Shown: positions 32,237 to 41,657 of the stretch, one piece after another
Numbering within the stretch: the first letter of the stretch is position 1
Layout: every line of letters starts with the position of its first letter
Assembly: GCA_963806145.1 (NCBI GenBank)
Contig: CAWDXD010000038.1
Location: 437,483-501,482, forward strand
Reading direction: 5' to 3'
Source of the DNA: DASXKD01 sp963806145
GTDB taxonomy: Bacteria > Actinomycetota > Actinomycetes > Streptosporangiales > Streptosporangiaceae
Length of the DNA: 64,000 nt
Position numbers and translations under genes: made by a program
Notes under the pieces: generated by a model
What the model saw: the letters and a program-made list of their open reading frames with translations, nothing else
Told to the model about the DNA's origin: nothing
Database searches by the model: none

Positions 32237-35092
32237 TCAAACGTTGAGCAGCTTTTTGAGGAACTGGCCGGTATAGCTCGCTTCGCACCGCGCGATCTGC
32301 TCGGGCGTGCCGGTGGCCACCACCATGCCGCCACCGGAGCCACCGTCGGGACCGAGGTCGATCACCCAGTCCGCCGTCTTGATGACGTCCAGATTGTGCT
32401 CGATCACGATGACGGTGTTGCCGCACTCCACCAGCCTGCCGAGCATCCCGAGCAGCTTGCGGATGTCCTCGAAATGCAGGCCCGTGGTGGGCTCGTCCAG
32501 CACGTAGATTGTCCGCCCGGTGGAGCGGCGCTGCAGTTCGGACGCGAGCTTGACCCGCTGTGCCTCGCCGCCGGACAGGGTGGGCGCCGGCTGGCCCAGC
32601 CGGACGTACCCAAGGCCGACATCGGTGAGCGTCTTCAGGTGCCGGTGGATGGCGGGCACCGGCTCGAAGAACTCCGTCGCCTCCTCGATCGGCATGTCGA
32701 GCACGTCCGCGATCGTCTTGCCCTTGTAGTGCACGCCGAGGGTGTCGGTGTTGTACCTGGCACCATGGCAGACCTCGCACGGGACGTAGACGTCCGGCAG
32801 GAACTGCATCTCGATCTTGATCGTGCCGTCACCGGAGCAAGCCTCGCACCGGCCGCCCTTGACGTTGAAGGAGAACCGCCCCGGCTGGTACCCGCGGACC
32901 TTCGCCTCGGTGGTCTGCGCGAACAGCCGCCGGATGTGGTCGAACACGCCGGTGTAGGTGGCCGGGTTGGACCGCGGGGTGCGCCCGATGGGGCCCTGGT
33001 CGACGTGCACCACCTTGTCGAGGTGCCCGGTGCCGGTGACCCTGGTGTGCCGGCCCGCCACCGTGCGCGCGCCGTGCAGTTCCCTGGCCAGGGCGTTGTA
33101 GAGGATGTCGTTGACCAGTGTCGACTTCCCGGAGCCGGACACCCCGGTGACGGCGATGAAGCAGCCGAGCGGGAAGGTCACGTCCACGCCGCGCAGGTTA
33201 TGCTCGCTGGCGCCCTTGACCACGATCTCCTTGCCCTTGGCGGGCTTGCGGCGGGTGGCCGGCAGCGGAATCGACTCCCGGCCGGTCAGGTACGCGCCGG
33301 TGAGCGAATCCCTGCTGGCCAGCAGGTCGGTCAGCGGCCCGGATACGACGATCTTGCCGCCGTGCTCGCCCGCGCCGGGGCCGATGTCCACGACCCAGTC
33401 CGCGGCGCGGATGGTGTCCTCGTCGTGCTCCACGACGATGAGGGTGTTCCCCAGGTCGCGCAGCCGCAGCAGGGTTTCCAGCAGCCGGTGGTTGTCCCGC
33501 TGGTGCAGCCCGATGGACGGTTCGTCGAGCACGTACAGCACGCCCACCAGCCCCGAGCCGATCTGGGTGGCCAGCCGGATGCGCTGCGCCTCACCGCCGG
33601 CCAGCGTGGCCGAAGCGCGGTCCAGCGTCAGGTAGTCGAGCCCGACGTCGAGCAGGAACCCGAGCCGGGCATTGACCTCCTTGAGGATGCGCCCGGCGAT
33701 CTGGTGATCCCGGTCGGACAGGTTCAGCGCCAGCAGGAGCTTGGCCAGTTCCCCGATGGGCAGCGCGCAGAACTCGGAGATCGACTTGCCGTCCACGGTC
33801 ACCGCCAGGGACACCGGCTTGAGCCGGGCCCCCTGGCAGGTCGGGCAGGGAACCTCGCGCATGTACCCGGCGAAGCGGTCGCGGCTGGAGTCGCTCTCCG
33901 CCTCCGAGTGCCGGCGCTCGATGTACGGCACCACGCCCTCGAAGCTGGTGTAGTACGACCGCTCCCGGCCGTACCTGTTCTTGTAGCGGACGTGCACCTG
34001 CTCGTCGTGGCCGTATAGCAGCGCCTTCTTGGCCGCCGCGGACAGCCTCGACCAGGGCGTGTCGATGCCGAACCCCAGCGCCGAGCCCAGCGCCTCCTCC
34101 AGGCGCAGGAAGTAGTCGCTGACATGACCGGCGCTCCACGGGCCGATCGCGCCTTCGGCCAGCGTCAGCGACGGGTCCGGGACCACCAGTTCGGGGTCCA
34201 CCTCCATCCTGGTGCCCAGGCCCGTGCAGGCGGGGCAGGCGCCCCACGGGGAGTTGAAGGAGAACGACCGCGGCTCCAGATCCTCGAAGGAGAGGTCGTC
34301 GTAGAGGCAGGCCAGGTGCTCGGAGTACATCCGCTCCCGGTGCGGGTCATTCTCCGGCAGGTCGATGAAGTCGAGCACGACCACGCCGCCGGACAGGCCC
34401 AGCGCGGTCTCCACCGAGTCGGTCAGCCGCCGCCGCGCGGACTCCTTGACCGCCAGCCGGTCCACCACCACCTCGATGGTGTGCTTCTCGTACTTCTTCA
34501 GCGCGGGCGTCTGGCTGGTCCCGGCCTCGTCCAGGCGCACCACCAGGCCGTCCACCCTGGCCCGGGAGAACCCCTTGACCTGGAGTTCGCGGAGCAGCTC
34601 TGTGTACTCGCCCTTGCGCCCGCGGACCACGGGAGCGAGCACCTGGAACCTGGTGCCCTCGTCGAGTTCGAGCACCCGGTCCACGATCTGCTGCGGCGTC
34701 TGCCTGGCGATCGGCCGGCCGCAGACCGGGCAGTGCGGCTTGCCCACCCGCGCATACAGCAGCCGCATGTAGTCGTAGACCTCGGTGATGGTCCCTACGG
34801 TGGACCGCGGGTTGCGGCTGGCCGCCTTCTGGTCGATCGACACCGCCGGGGACAGCCCGTCGATGAAGTCCACGTCGGGCTTGTCCATCTGGCCGAGGAA
34901 CTGGCGGGCATACGCGGACAGGGACTCCACGTACCGGCGCTGGCCCTCGGCGAAGATGGTGTCGAACGCCAGGCTGGACTTCCCCGAACCGGACAGCCCG
35001 GTGAACACGATCAGGGAGTCTCTGGGCAGGTCGAGCGACACGTCCTTGAGGTTGTGCTCGCGCGCCCCGCGCACAACGAGACGATCAGCCAC
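32237..35092 (-). CDS. uvrA: excinuclease ABC subunit A
   Basis: The 951-residue protein opens ADRLVVRGAREHNLKDVSLD, the canonical UvrA start. It carries two Walker A motifs (GLSGSGKSS and GVSGSGKST), zinc fingers (CPVCG and CEACSGDG), and two signature/Walker B sets (TLAGGEAQRIRLATQIGSGL and TLSGGEAQRVKLASELQRR). It recognises DNA damage in nucleotide excision repair with UvrB. The GTG at 35092 is preferred to a TTG twelve codons upstream because the conserved sequence begins there. Full length; no change in active-site motifs. Confidence 0.96.
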   Translation of the reverse strand: MADRLVVRGAREHNLKDVSLDLPRDSLIVFTGLSGSGKSSLAFDTIFAEGQRRYVESLSAYARQFLGQMDKPDVDFIDGLSPAVSIDQKAASRNPRSTVGTITEVYDYMRLLYARVGKPHCPVCGRPIARQTPQQIVDRVLELDEGTRFQVLAPVVRGRKGEYTELLRELQVKGFSRARVDGLVVRLDEAGTSQTPALKKYEKHTIEVVVDRLAVKESARRRLTDSVETALGLSGGVVVLDFIDLPENDPHRERMYSEHLACLYDDLSFEDLEPRSFSFNSPWGACPACTGLGTRMEVDPELVVPDPSLTLAEGAIGPWSAGHVSDYFLRLEEALGSALGFGIDTPWSRLSAAAKKALLYGHDEQVHVRYKNRYGRERSYYTSFEGVVPYIERRHSEAESDSSRDRFAGYMREVPCPTCQGARLKPVSLAVTVDGKSISEFCALPIGELAKLLLALNLSDRDHQIAGRILKEVNARLGFLLDVGLDYLTLDRASATLAGGEAQRIRLATQIGSGLVGVLYVLDEPSIGLHQRDNHRLLETLLRLRDLGNTLIVVEHDEDTIRAADWVVDIGPGAGEHGGKIVVSGPLTDLLASRDSLTGAYLTGRESIPLPATRRKPAKGKEIVVKGASEHNLRGVDVTFPLGCFIAVTGVSGSGKSTLVNDILYNALARELHGARTVAGRHTRVTGTGHLDKVVHVDQGPIGRTPRSNPATYTGVFDHIRRLFAQTTEAKVRGYQPGRFSFNVKGGRCEACSGDGTIKIEMQFLPDVYVPCEVCHGARYNTDTLGVHYKGKTIADVLDMPIEEATEFFEPVPAIHRHLKTLTDVGLGYVRLGQPAPTLSGGEAQRVKLASELQRRSTGRTIYVLDEPTTGLHFEDIRKLLGMLGRLVECGNTVIVIEHNLDVIKTADWVIDLGPDGGSGGGMVVATGTPEQIARCEASYTGQFLKKLLNV

Positions 35093-35273
35093 AGCGTTCT
35101 GCTCTCTGGTGGATCCGGCCGAGGTCAAAGGGACACGTCATGGTATCCGGGGGCACTGACAAAACCCGTTTCCGCAGCTCCCGGGCGGCACGGTGCTCAT
35201 ACCACCAGGCCCCGCTCCCAGACTGCCATGCGGTGCGCGAGGATTGGCCCCGATACCTGAAAGGTGACAGCGC

Positions 35274-35999
35274 ATGAACGAGGTCAGCCATTCCCTGCGC
35301 CGGCTCGCGGCGGCGGACGATCGCGTGCTCGCGACCGCCACGGCGCTGAGCGACGCCCAGGCACGCGAGCCGTCACTGCTGCCGGGCTGGAGCCGGGGGC
35401 ACGTGCTGACCCACATCGCCCGCAACGCGGACGGGATGGTCAACCTGCTGCGCTGGGCGCGGACCGGGGCGCAGATCCCGATGTACGCCAGCGCGCAGAG
35501 CCGCGCGGCGGACATCGAGGCGGGCGCCGGGCGACCGGCGGCGGACCTGGCCGCAGACGTGCGCGAGTCCGCGGCCGCGCTCGCCGCCGAGGCGGCCAGC
35601 ATGCCGGACGAAGCCTGGACGGCCGAGGTCCGCGCGTTGAACGGGCCGCCCTTCCCGGCTCTGGGCGTGCTGGAACGGCGGCTGTCGGAGGTCGAGATCC
35701 ACCACGTCGACGTGGCCGCGGGCTACTCGCCCGGCGACTGGCCCGGGGACTTCGTCAGCGAAGCCCTGCCCAGGGTCGCCGGGTCGTTCGCCGGGCGGGA
35801 CGACGTGCCGCCGTTCGTGGCCCGGGCCGACGGCGCCAAGGACTCGTTCCGGCTCGGCCCGGAGCAGGCCAGCCCGCCGGCGGTGATCATCCACGGAGAG
35901 CCTGCCGACCTGCTGGCCTGGCTGCTCGGCCGGGGCGACGGCGCCAGGCTGACCCTGGCCCGCGGTGACGCGCTGCCAGAGTTGCCCCCGTGGCGGTAG
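35274..35999 (+). CDS. mycothiol-dependent maleylpyruvate isomerase
   Basis: The 241-residue protein has the DinB-like four-helix domain, with LPGWSRGHVLTHIARNADGM (zinc His47) and RLSEVEIHHVDVAAGYSPGD (zinc Glu/His). A C-terminal SCP2-like part ends PPAVIIHGEPADLLAWLLGR. Mycothiol-dependent maleylpyruvate isomerase converts maleylpyruvate to fumarylpyruvate in gentisate breakdown, but many paralogues have other thiol-transfer roles. No gentisate dioxygenase is nearby. It starts at an ATG preceded by AAAGGTGA, divergent from uvrA. Confidence 0.85.
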   Translation: MNEVSHSLRRLAAADDRVLATATALSDAQAREPSLLPGWSRGHVLTHIARNADGMVNLLRWARTGAQIPMYASAQSRAADIEAGAGRPAADLAADVRESAAALAAEAASMPDEAWTAEVRALNGPPFPALGVLERRLSEVEIHHVDVAAGYSPGDWPGDFVSEALPRVAGSFAGRDDVPPFVARADGAKDSFRLGPEQASPPAVIIHGEPADLLAWLLGRGDGARLTLARGDALPELPPWR

Positions 36000-36055
36000 G
36001 GCTCTGCGGCCGGCCGTTTGGTAAGAAAAGAAGGCACACGAACTGAGGAGAGACT

Positions 36056-36721
36056 GTGGCCTATACCGGGGAAGTGACCGTGGGAGGCCCGCCCGACGCG
36101 CGGGAGATCACCGGCCTGAAGGTGACCAAGCTCGCCGTGGGGCCCATGGACAACAACGCCTACCTGCTCGAATGCACCCAGACCGGTGAGCTGGTGCTGA
36201 TCGACGCGGCCAACGAGGCACCGCGGCTGCTGGAACTGCTCGGCGGCCGCCCGCTGACCAGGATCGTCACCACCCACCGGCACTGGGACCACTGGCAGGC
36301 GCTGGCCGAGGTGCAGGCCGCGACCGGTGCCGCGGTGATCGCCCACCCCGACGACGCGCCGGAGCTTCCGGTGCCAGCCAGCGGCCTGGTGAACCACGGC
36401 GACACGGTGCCGGTGGGCTCCCGGGAGATCTCCGTGATCCACCTGCGCGGGCACACGCCGGGCAGCATCGCGCTGTGCTACGACGCTGGCGGCGAGCTTG
36501 CCGACACCCCGCACGTGTTCACCGGCGACTCCTTGTTCCCCGGCGGGCCGGGTAACACCGAGCACGACCCGAAGCGGTTCAGCCAGCTCATGGACGACCT
36601 GGAGGAACGGGTATTCGGCACGCTGCCCGACGGCGCCTGGGTGTACCCGGGCCACGGCAAGGACACCACGCTGGGCAGCGAGCGCCCGCACGTTCAGGAG
36701 TGGCGCGCCCGGGGATGGTGA
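36056..36721 (+). CDS. MBL-fold metallo-hydrolase (glyoxalase II-like)
   Basis: The 221-residue enzyme contains THRHWDHWQALAEVQAATGA (HxHxDH-type motif), IHLRGHTPGSIALCYD and HVFTGDSLFPGGPGNTEHDP, with the closing WVYPGHGKDTTLG. These are complete metal sites of a small hydrolase like glyoxalase II or a persulfide dioxygenase relative. The GTG start at 36056 has GAGGAGAG upstream. It may be co-transcribed with the maleylpyruvate isomerase 56 bp upstream. Its 3' end overlaps the convergent sortase region by 28 bp. Confidence 0.85.
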   Translation: MAYTGEVTVGGPPDAREITGLKVTKLAVGPMDNNAYLLECTQTGELVLIDAANEAPRLLELLGGRPLTRIVTTHRHWDHWQALAEVQAATGAAVIAHPDDAPELPVPASGLVNHGDTVPVGSREISVIHLRGHTPGSIALCYDAGGELADTPHVFTGDSLFPGGPGNTEHDPKRFSQLMDDLEERVFGTLPDGAWVYPGHGKDTTLGSERPHVQEWRARGW

Positions 36722-37605
36722 CCGGGCCGCTGGCCGTGGTGATGGTGCCGCGGCTGGCGCACGCGGACCTGGTTGGCGTAGACGACCACGTTGCTCAGGT
36801 AGGAGCCGGTCGCTGAGTCGAACACGCCGCCGCACGTGATGAGGTGCAACTCGGCGTCGGGGACCGGCCCGTAGACCTGCTCGGTCGGGAAGTCGTTCTT
36901 GGGGTACATGTGCTCGGCGTACACGCTGAAGACCACCAGCGTGCCGTCGGCCCGCCGCACGTACACCCGGTCACCCTTCCGGAGCAGGCGCAGCCGGAAG
37001 AAGACGCCGGGCCCCGCGGCGGAGTCGATGTGCCCGGCGAGGATCGACGAGCCGATCTCACCCGGCCGCGGGCTCCCGGTGTACCAGCCCGCGATGGTGG
37101 TACTGTCCGGCACCTGAAGCGTGCCCTGCGGGGTCCGGCCCAGCTTCTCCAGCGCGGTGTGGACCCTGATGGCCGGGATGGTCAGCTCCACCGGCCGGGC
37201 CACCCGCTTGCTGGAGTGCGGCGCGGCGGGGCGGCGAAGATCCCGTGGGGCGCCGGGGCAGATTTGGCCAGCGGGCGCGGCACGTCAGCGGGGCGACCGG
37301 TCAGCCTGGTCAGGCCGACCGTGCCGCCCACGACCGCGAGCAGCCCCGCCAGGACCAGGGCGGTCGCGATAGGGCGGCGTACCAGCCGGGCCCGCGACGC
37401 CGCGATGCCCGTCGTCCGGGTCAGCCTCCGGCACAGCCTGCTCAGGCTCGCCGGCCTTGGCAAGCCTGCCGGCCTTCTCAGGCTTGGGAGCCTTCTCAGG
37501 TTTAGCGGCCCTGCCGTCCCTGGCGGCCTTGCCGAACCTGCCGAACCTGCCGGGCTTGCTGTCCTCGGTGTCCTCGTCCCAGAAGAACCACGGTTGCAGT
37601 GCGTG
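36694..37605 (-). pseudogene. class F sortase, reading frame broken
   Basis: The catalytic domain (36694-37203) is whole: PVELTIPAIRVHTALEKLG, SSILAGHIDSAAGPGVFF (catalytic His), AELHLITCGGVFDS (catalytic Cys) and YLSNVVVYANQVRV. The membrane anchor ATALVLAGLLAVVGGTVGL lies in a second frame (to about 37390), and a Lys/Glu/Pro-rich lead (KPEKAPKPEKAGRLAKAG) in a third (to about 37600). Two frame changes, near 37225 and 37395, are needed. This may be real decay or sequence error in GC-rich runs. Class F sortases cut and anchor surface proteins; the adjacent DUF4397 gene is a typical partner. Confidence 0.65.
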
Positions 37606-37610
37606 CCCGA

Positions 37611-37643
37611 CTGGAGGATCCCCCTGCCAGGGGGATCCTCCAG
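37611..37643. terminator. 16-bp perfect hairpin between DUF4397 and sortase genes
   Basis: CTGGAGGATCCCCCTG (37611-37626) pairs with CAGGGGGATCCTCCAG (37628-37643). It lies 24 bp after the DUF4397 stop and before the sortase region, so the two may be separate transcripts. Confidence 0.65.
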
Positions 37644-37666
37644 TTACCGGGCCTCCTGCTGGCGGA

Positions 37667-38561
37667 TCAGCGGGTGTGACGGGCGATGCTCCTCACCTTG
37701 CGCATCCGGTAGGCGCCCGCAGTGGCGATCAGGGCACCGGCGGCGACCAGGCTGACCCACAGCACCGGGGACGGTGCGGGGCAGGGGCCGTGCCGCCCAG
37801 GCCGGTGTTCGCGCCGCCCTCCGGCATGACCGCGCTGCCCGCGGAGTCCTCGAGGTTGGCGATCTGCAGGCCGTTGTGCGAGGCGTCCAGCACGACCAGC
37901 GTGTGGATGGTGCCGGGGCCAGCGAGATGTCCGCGGAACCCTTGGCCGCCCATGCCGGCAAAGTGCACGTCGAAGCTGCCCGGCGGGGTGCTCACGTAGT
38001 CGGTCACGTGCGCGAAGTCGAGCTGCTTTGGCCAGCGTGCGATGGTTCGCCATAACGGTGATCTTCTGATAGCGCAGCGACGCCTGGATCACCCGCACCA
38101 GCGACTTGCCCGCTGGCGTGGTCAGCCGGTCAGGGATGACCTGGAGCCGGAGCCCGTTGGCCGGGCCCATGCCCGCGACCGTGTACGCGCCGCCCGGCGT
38201 GATCTGCACGCTGGTGGACAGCACCGGCTGCGACGAGGGCGAGGCGTCCGACCCCGCGCATCGCCACGGTGTACTCGCCCGCGGCCACCTTCTCGTACGG
38301 GGAGACGGTGCCGTAGGCAACGTGATGCAGCACGATCATGGCGTGCGAGTTGCCAAATGAGTAGAGGTAGACATCCACCGGCGGGGTGTTCGGCGACAGG
38401 TGCGCAAGCCGGATCCAGCCGGTGTTGCCGTGGTGGTGGGCCGTGGCTGCGGACGCGGCGGGAACCGACGCAAGCGCCACGCCCGAGGCCAGCGCGCCGA
38501 GGCCCAGTACCGACATCAGCGCCGGTGCCAAGGCCCGGGTCGCTGTGGACCTGAATCTCAT
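37667..38561 (-). pseudogene. DUF4397 surface protein, frame broken three times
   Basis: The gene opens at an ATG (38561) with AAGGAG upstream, a Tat/Sec-like signal peptide (ATRALAPALMSVLGLGALAS ... VPAASA) and NTGWIRLAHLSPNTPPVDVY, typical of DUF4397. The frame then changes near 38255 (to SVQITPGGAYTVAGMGPANG), near 38030 (to VTDYVSTPPGSFDVHFAG) and near 37785 (to VLWVSLVAAGALIATAGAYR, then MRKVRS). The last part is a C-terminal membrane anchor with a positive tail. Homology continues across all four pieces, so small indels explain the breaks. Confidence 0.7.
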
Positions 38562-38580
38562 CCTAGGTTTTCTCCTTGTC

Positions 38581-39678
38581 TCAACCGTGTGTGCCGAGCA
38601 GGCCAAGCAGGCTGGGCGCCGGATACTCGACACGAAGCACGGGTCGCCGTGACGCGGTCTTTACCGCGACGATCGCCGACGGGCGGTAAGGCGGTTGCTG
38701 CGCGCTGAGGAAGCCGCGCAGTGTCTGAACGGATGCGGCGGGGGTACTGCCGGGGCCTGGTGCCCCGGCGATTTCGGCGGACCGGAGGGGGACGCCAGGA
38801 GAGGCGCCGGCCTGGTTGGTGCCGAAGCTGATGATGTCCACCGGGTAGCTATGGGCCAGGGTCACCAGCGTGACCAGCAACCGGGTGTCTACCTGGCCAG
38901 CGATGAGCTGGTGGCTGGCGATGGGGGACGCGTGGATGGAGTGGTTCCGCAGCATCTCGGTGCCTGCCGCCTTGCGGGCCGCCACGTCCCCCGCAAGCTG
39001 GACCAGGTAAGTGTGTGCGCCCTGCGGCGCGACGAAGCCGACCTCGACGCGCGCCGCGCCCGAGCCGAAGGCCGCCAGGCTGACCGGCGCGTACACGCTC
39101 TCCAGGCGAGGGCCGAACTGGGCCCGCAGCGTCGCGGTGTCGAGCAGGATCTCCGAGCCGAGCGGATCCGGCTGGCCCGGGTCGAGCACGAGCAGCCGGT
39201 TGGCCTGGATGTGGGCCGCCGCGAGGGCCGCGCACATGGCCGGGTCACAGCCGATGACCTCGTCCGGATTGACCTGCTGGGCCACCCAGCTGGCGGCTTG
39301 CTTCCTGGCCACCGCCACAGCGGCCAGCGCGCCGCCCACGCCCGGGGTCCCGCCCTGGGCGGTCCCGCTGCCCTGGCTTGTCCCGGGCGAGTTGCTCGCC
39401 GGGGGGCTCTTGAGCAGGGTGATCGTAACGGCACCAGCCGCGAACAAGATCGCCGCGGCCAGGAGCCCGGCCAGCACGCGCCACCTGGCCTTCTCCATCC
39501 GGCGCTGCAACCACAGCCGGAATGTTGTGACCAGCACCGCGGCCCAGGAGGGCTGCGCGCCGGGCCGCCTGGCCGGCGGGCCTGCCGCCTGCCGGGGAAC
39601 CGGCACGGCGCCGGGCCTGGTCGCGGGCACGGAGCCGGGCCGGGTGGCAGGCACGCCGCCCGGCCGGGCCGCTGGCAC
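38581..39678 (-). CDS. membrane-anchored protein with large external domain (5' end uncertain)
   Basis: The reading frame gives 365 residues: a Pro/Arg/Ala-rich cytoplasmic lead, one membrane span (VLAGLLAAAILFAAGAVTIT) at about residue 68, a Ser/Gly-rich linker and an external domain (AAVAVARKQAASWVAQQVNP, DEVIGCDPAMCAALAAAHIQ). The pair of cysteines in GCDPAMC may form a disulfide. I do not recognise the family. Upstream, coding-like sequence continues in another frame to an ATG at 40219 through a tandem-repeat region, so the true protein may be longer. It ends 20 bp before the DUF4397 gene. Confidence 0.6.
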   Translation of the reverse strand: MPAARPGGVPATRPGSVPATRPGAVPVPRQAAGPPARRPGAQPSWAAVLVTTFRLWLQRRMEKARWRVLAGLLAAAILFAAGAVTITLLKSPPASNSPGTSQGSGTAQGGTPGVGGALAAVAVARKQAASWVAQQVNPDEVIGCDPAMCAALAAAHIQANRLLVLDPGQPDPLGSEILLDTATLRAQFGPRLESVYAPVSLAAFGSGAARVEVGFVAPQGAHTYLVQLAGDVAARKAAGTEMLRNHSIHASPIASHQLIAGQVDTRLLVTLVTLAHSYPVDIISFGTNQAGASPGVPLRSAEIAGAPGPGSTPAASVQTLRGFLSAQQPPYRPSAIVAVKTASRRPVLRVEYPAPSLLGLLGTHG

Positions 39679-40219
39679 GGCACCGGGCCCTGTGCTGCCG
39701 GGCCTGGGCGGTGGCCCTTGGCGAGCGGGAACGCGCGGCGGGCCAGCGGAGCCCGGGGGGCCGGGCCGGCGTTGGACGAGCCAGGCGTCCGGCGGGGCAG
39801 CCCAGGCGTGGGCTCATCACCGCCAGGGCCCGCCCCGGCCGGGCTCGTCTCGGACGGCTTGACCTCAGCCGGGCTGGCCTCGGACGGCTTGACCTCAGCC
39901 GGGCTGGCCTCGGACGGCTGACCTCAGCCGGGCTGGCCTCGGGGCTGACCTCAGCCGGGCTGGCCTCAGCCGGGCTGGTCCGGGGCGGGCTGGCCCCGGC
40001 CGGGCTGGTGTCATCAGGGCCCGCGGCGGGGCTGGCACCGGCCGGCTCGTGCGGCGGAAGAACCGGCTCGTTCGGGGTCTGCGGCATCTCGTCGGCGTGC
40101 GCCCACTCGCGCAGGGGCGCGAAGAAGCTGCCCGTCGGCTGGTGTCCCAGCCGCACAGGCCCGCTTGACCTGCCCGGGACCTTCACTGAACGTGACGGTC
40201 GGCGAGGTGGCGACGACAT
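39679..40219 (-). pseudogene. out-of-frame N-terminal part of the membrane protein
   Basis: An ATG at 40219 begins SSPPRRPSRSVKVPGRSSGP and then PLREWAHADEMPQTPNEPV in a frame with high G/C third positions. It runs into an Ala/Glu/Ser/Pro repeat (EASPAEVSPE). A one-base change in the repeats near 39920 shifts it out of phase with the rest. It is likely the start of the gene at 38581. Confidence 0.4.
39851..39990. repeat. 30-bp tandem repeat with one-base slippage
   Basis: The unit GACCTCAGCCGGGCTGGCCT CGGACGGCTT recurs about three times, with shorter derivatives after it. The third unit reads GGCTGACC where the others read GGCTTGACC, one base shorter. Because 30 is a multiple of three, only this kind of loss breaks the frame. 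Confidence 0.7.
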
Positions 40220-40240
40220 GATGGAATTCCCCCCGGTCAC

Positions 40241-40400
40241 CAGGCATATAGCTAGGACGTGACCGCAGGAATCTAGATGATCACACCGTCATATTCGATT
40301 TCAAGCGGAATCGCCCAATCCATTCAAAGGAACTACGTGTTGTGTAGAAGAAAGTGGCGTTTTACGGATACAAGCTTGACTCAGCGTAGGTTTCTGCGTG
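40241..40400. other. AT-rich gap before the surface-protein operon
   Basis: About 160 bp of sequence is much lower in GC than its neighbours (for example TGTAGAAGAAAGTGGCGTTTT). It lies upstream of the minus-strand gene starting near 40219 and after the stop of the glycosyltransferase gene. It probably holds that operon's promoter. No clear box could be assigned. Confidence 0.4.
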
Positions 40401-41657
40401 TTATGCGCGGTTTGGCATTTTCTGCCCTGTTCGCCGGTTCGTCCCGGCGAGAACCTGGCGGTATAGCGCCACCGCCGAATCCACTGCTTCTCCGCTGCCC
40501 GGCAGCGCATTGCCACGCTCCGTAGCCACTGCCCGCAGCCGGGCCGCCATGGCGCGATCATCGAGCAGGGACAGCACGGCGCCGGCGAGCGCGCCGGCAT
40601 CCCCGGCCGGGACCAGCAGTGCGCCGTCCTCCCCCGTCAGATCGGGGATTCCGCCTGCCCGCGAGGCCACGAGCGGCCGCCCGGACCGCAGCGCCTCCTG
40701 CACCACAAGCGGCTGGCCGTCCCACAGGCTTGGCACCACCACCACGTCGGCGGCCGCCATCAGCGCGGGGACATCGTTGCGCCGTCCCAGAAACCGGACC
40801 GGGACCCCCGCGGCACGCGCCTGACTGGCCAGCGCGCCCGCCAGCGGGCCCTCTCCGGCGATCGCCAGCCGCGGGCACAGGTCACGGCCCTGCCACCGCG
40901 CGGCGGCATCGATGAGCACCGCGAAGCCCTTCTGCTCCGCCAGCCTGCCCGCCGCGAACACGGCCGGCCCGTCGGTGCCGCCGAGGTCTTCCCTGGCCGC
41001 CGCGACCTGGTCAGGCTCTGGCGGCGCGAATCCGGGAGCCGCGACCACGGCCCGCCCGCCGTCACGCGCCCCGGCCCTGCGCATCCGGGCCGCGAGATCC
41101 CCGCTGACCCAGGTCACCGTGTCCGCGCGGCGGGCGGTGAGGCGCTCAAGCGCGGCGTGCACGACGCGGCCGGCCCTGGTGGCGGGTGGGGCGTTGTGCA
41201 CCGTGACCACGAGCCGGTACGGCAGCCCGGCCTGTGCCAGCGCGGCGAATGCCCCCGCCCGCAACCCGTGCGCATGTACGAGATCGGGTGCCCAGTCCCG
41301 GAGCAGGCGCCGGAGCCGCAGCACCGCGGCCAGGTCATGGGCGGGCCGGGGCCGGTCCGTCATCTCGACCACCGCGAACCCGGGCTGCCCGCCCGGGCCC
41401 TGCCCGGCCGCACCTCCCCCCCGGGGCTCACCGCTCTGGCCGGCCTCATTGCCCGGGCCGGCCTCATTGCCCAGGCCGGGGGCGGGGAAATAGCGGCGGC
41501 CGGTCTCCGCGGGCCCGAACACCCGTACCGCCATCCCGCGCGCCGCGCAGCCCTGCGCGAGCATGGCCACGTGCGGGCCGGTCCCGCCGACCGTGGTGCC
41601 GAGCACGTAGGCGATCCGCGGCGGGGAGCCGCCCCGCTCCCCCGGAGCCTGGCTCAC
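40401..41657 (-). CDS. GT4-type glycosyltransferase (GT-B fold)
   Basis: The 418-residue enzyme has RIAYVLGTTVGGTGPHVAML, DLVHAHGLRAGAFAALAQAG, VFAAGRLAEQKGFAVLIDAA, and a donor site DVVVVPSLWDGQPLVVQEAL with E/D residues. This is the GT1/GT4 retaining class, probably acting on a cell-envelope glycan or lipid. The GTG at 41657 overlaps the murJ stop by four bases (GTGA) and is chosen for that reason. The start context and tight packing place it in the murJ operon. Confidence 0.83.
   Translation of the reverse strand: MSQAPGERGGSPPRIAYVLGTTVGGTGPHVAMLAQGCAARGMAVRVFGPAETGRRYFPAPGLGNEAGPGNEAGQSGEPRGGGAAGQGPGGQPGFAVVEMTDRPRPAHDLAAVLRLRRLLRDWAPDLVHAHGLRAGAFAALAQAGLPYRLVVTVHNAPPATRAGRVVHAALERLTARRADTVTWVSGDLAARMRRAGARDGGRAVVAAPGFAPPEPDQVAAAREDLGGTDGPAVFAAGRLAEQKGFAVLIDAAARWQGRDLCPRLAIAGEGPLAGALASQARAAGVPVRFLGRRNDVPALMAAADVVVVPSLWDGQPLVVQEALRSGRPLVASRAGGIPDLTGEDGALLVPAGDAGALAGAVLSLLDDRAMAARLRAVATERGNALPGSGEAVDSAVALYRQVLAGTNRRTGQKMPNRA

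Noticed and set aside
32168..34018. 616-codon plus-strand frame opposite uvrA
   Set aside because: UvrA motifs are complete on the minus strand; this is its shadow.
39851..39990. Possible CRISPR-like 30-bp repeats
   Set aside because: No spacers separate the units and the sequence is part of a coding low-complexity region.
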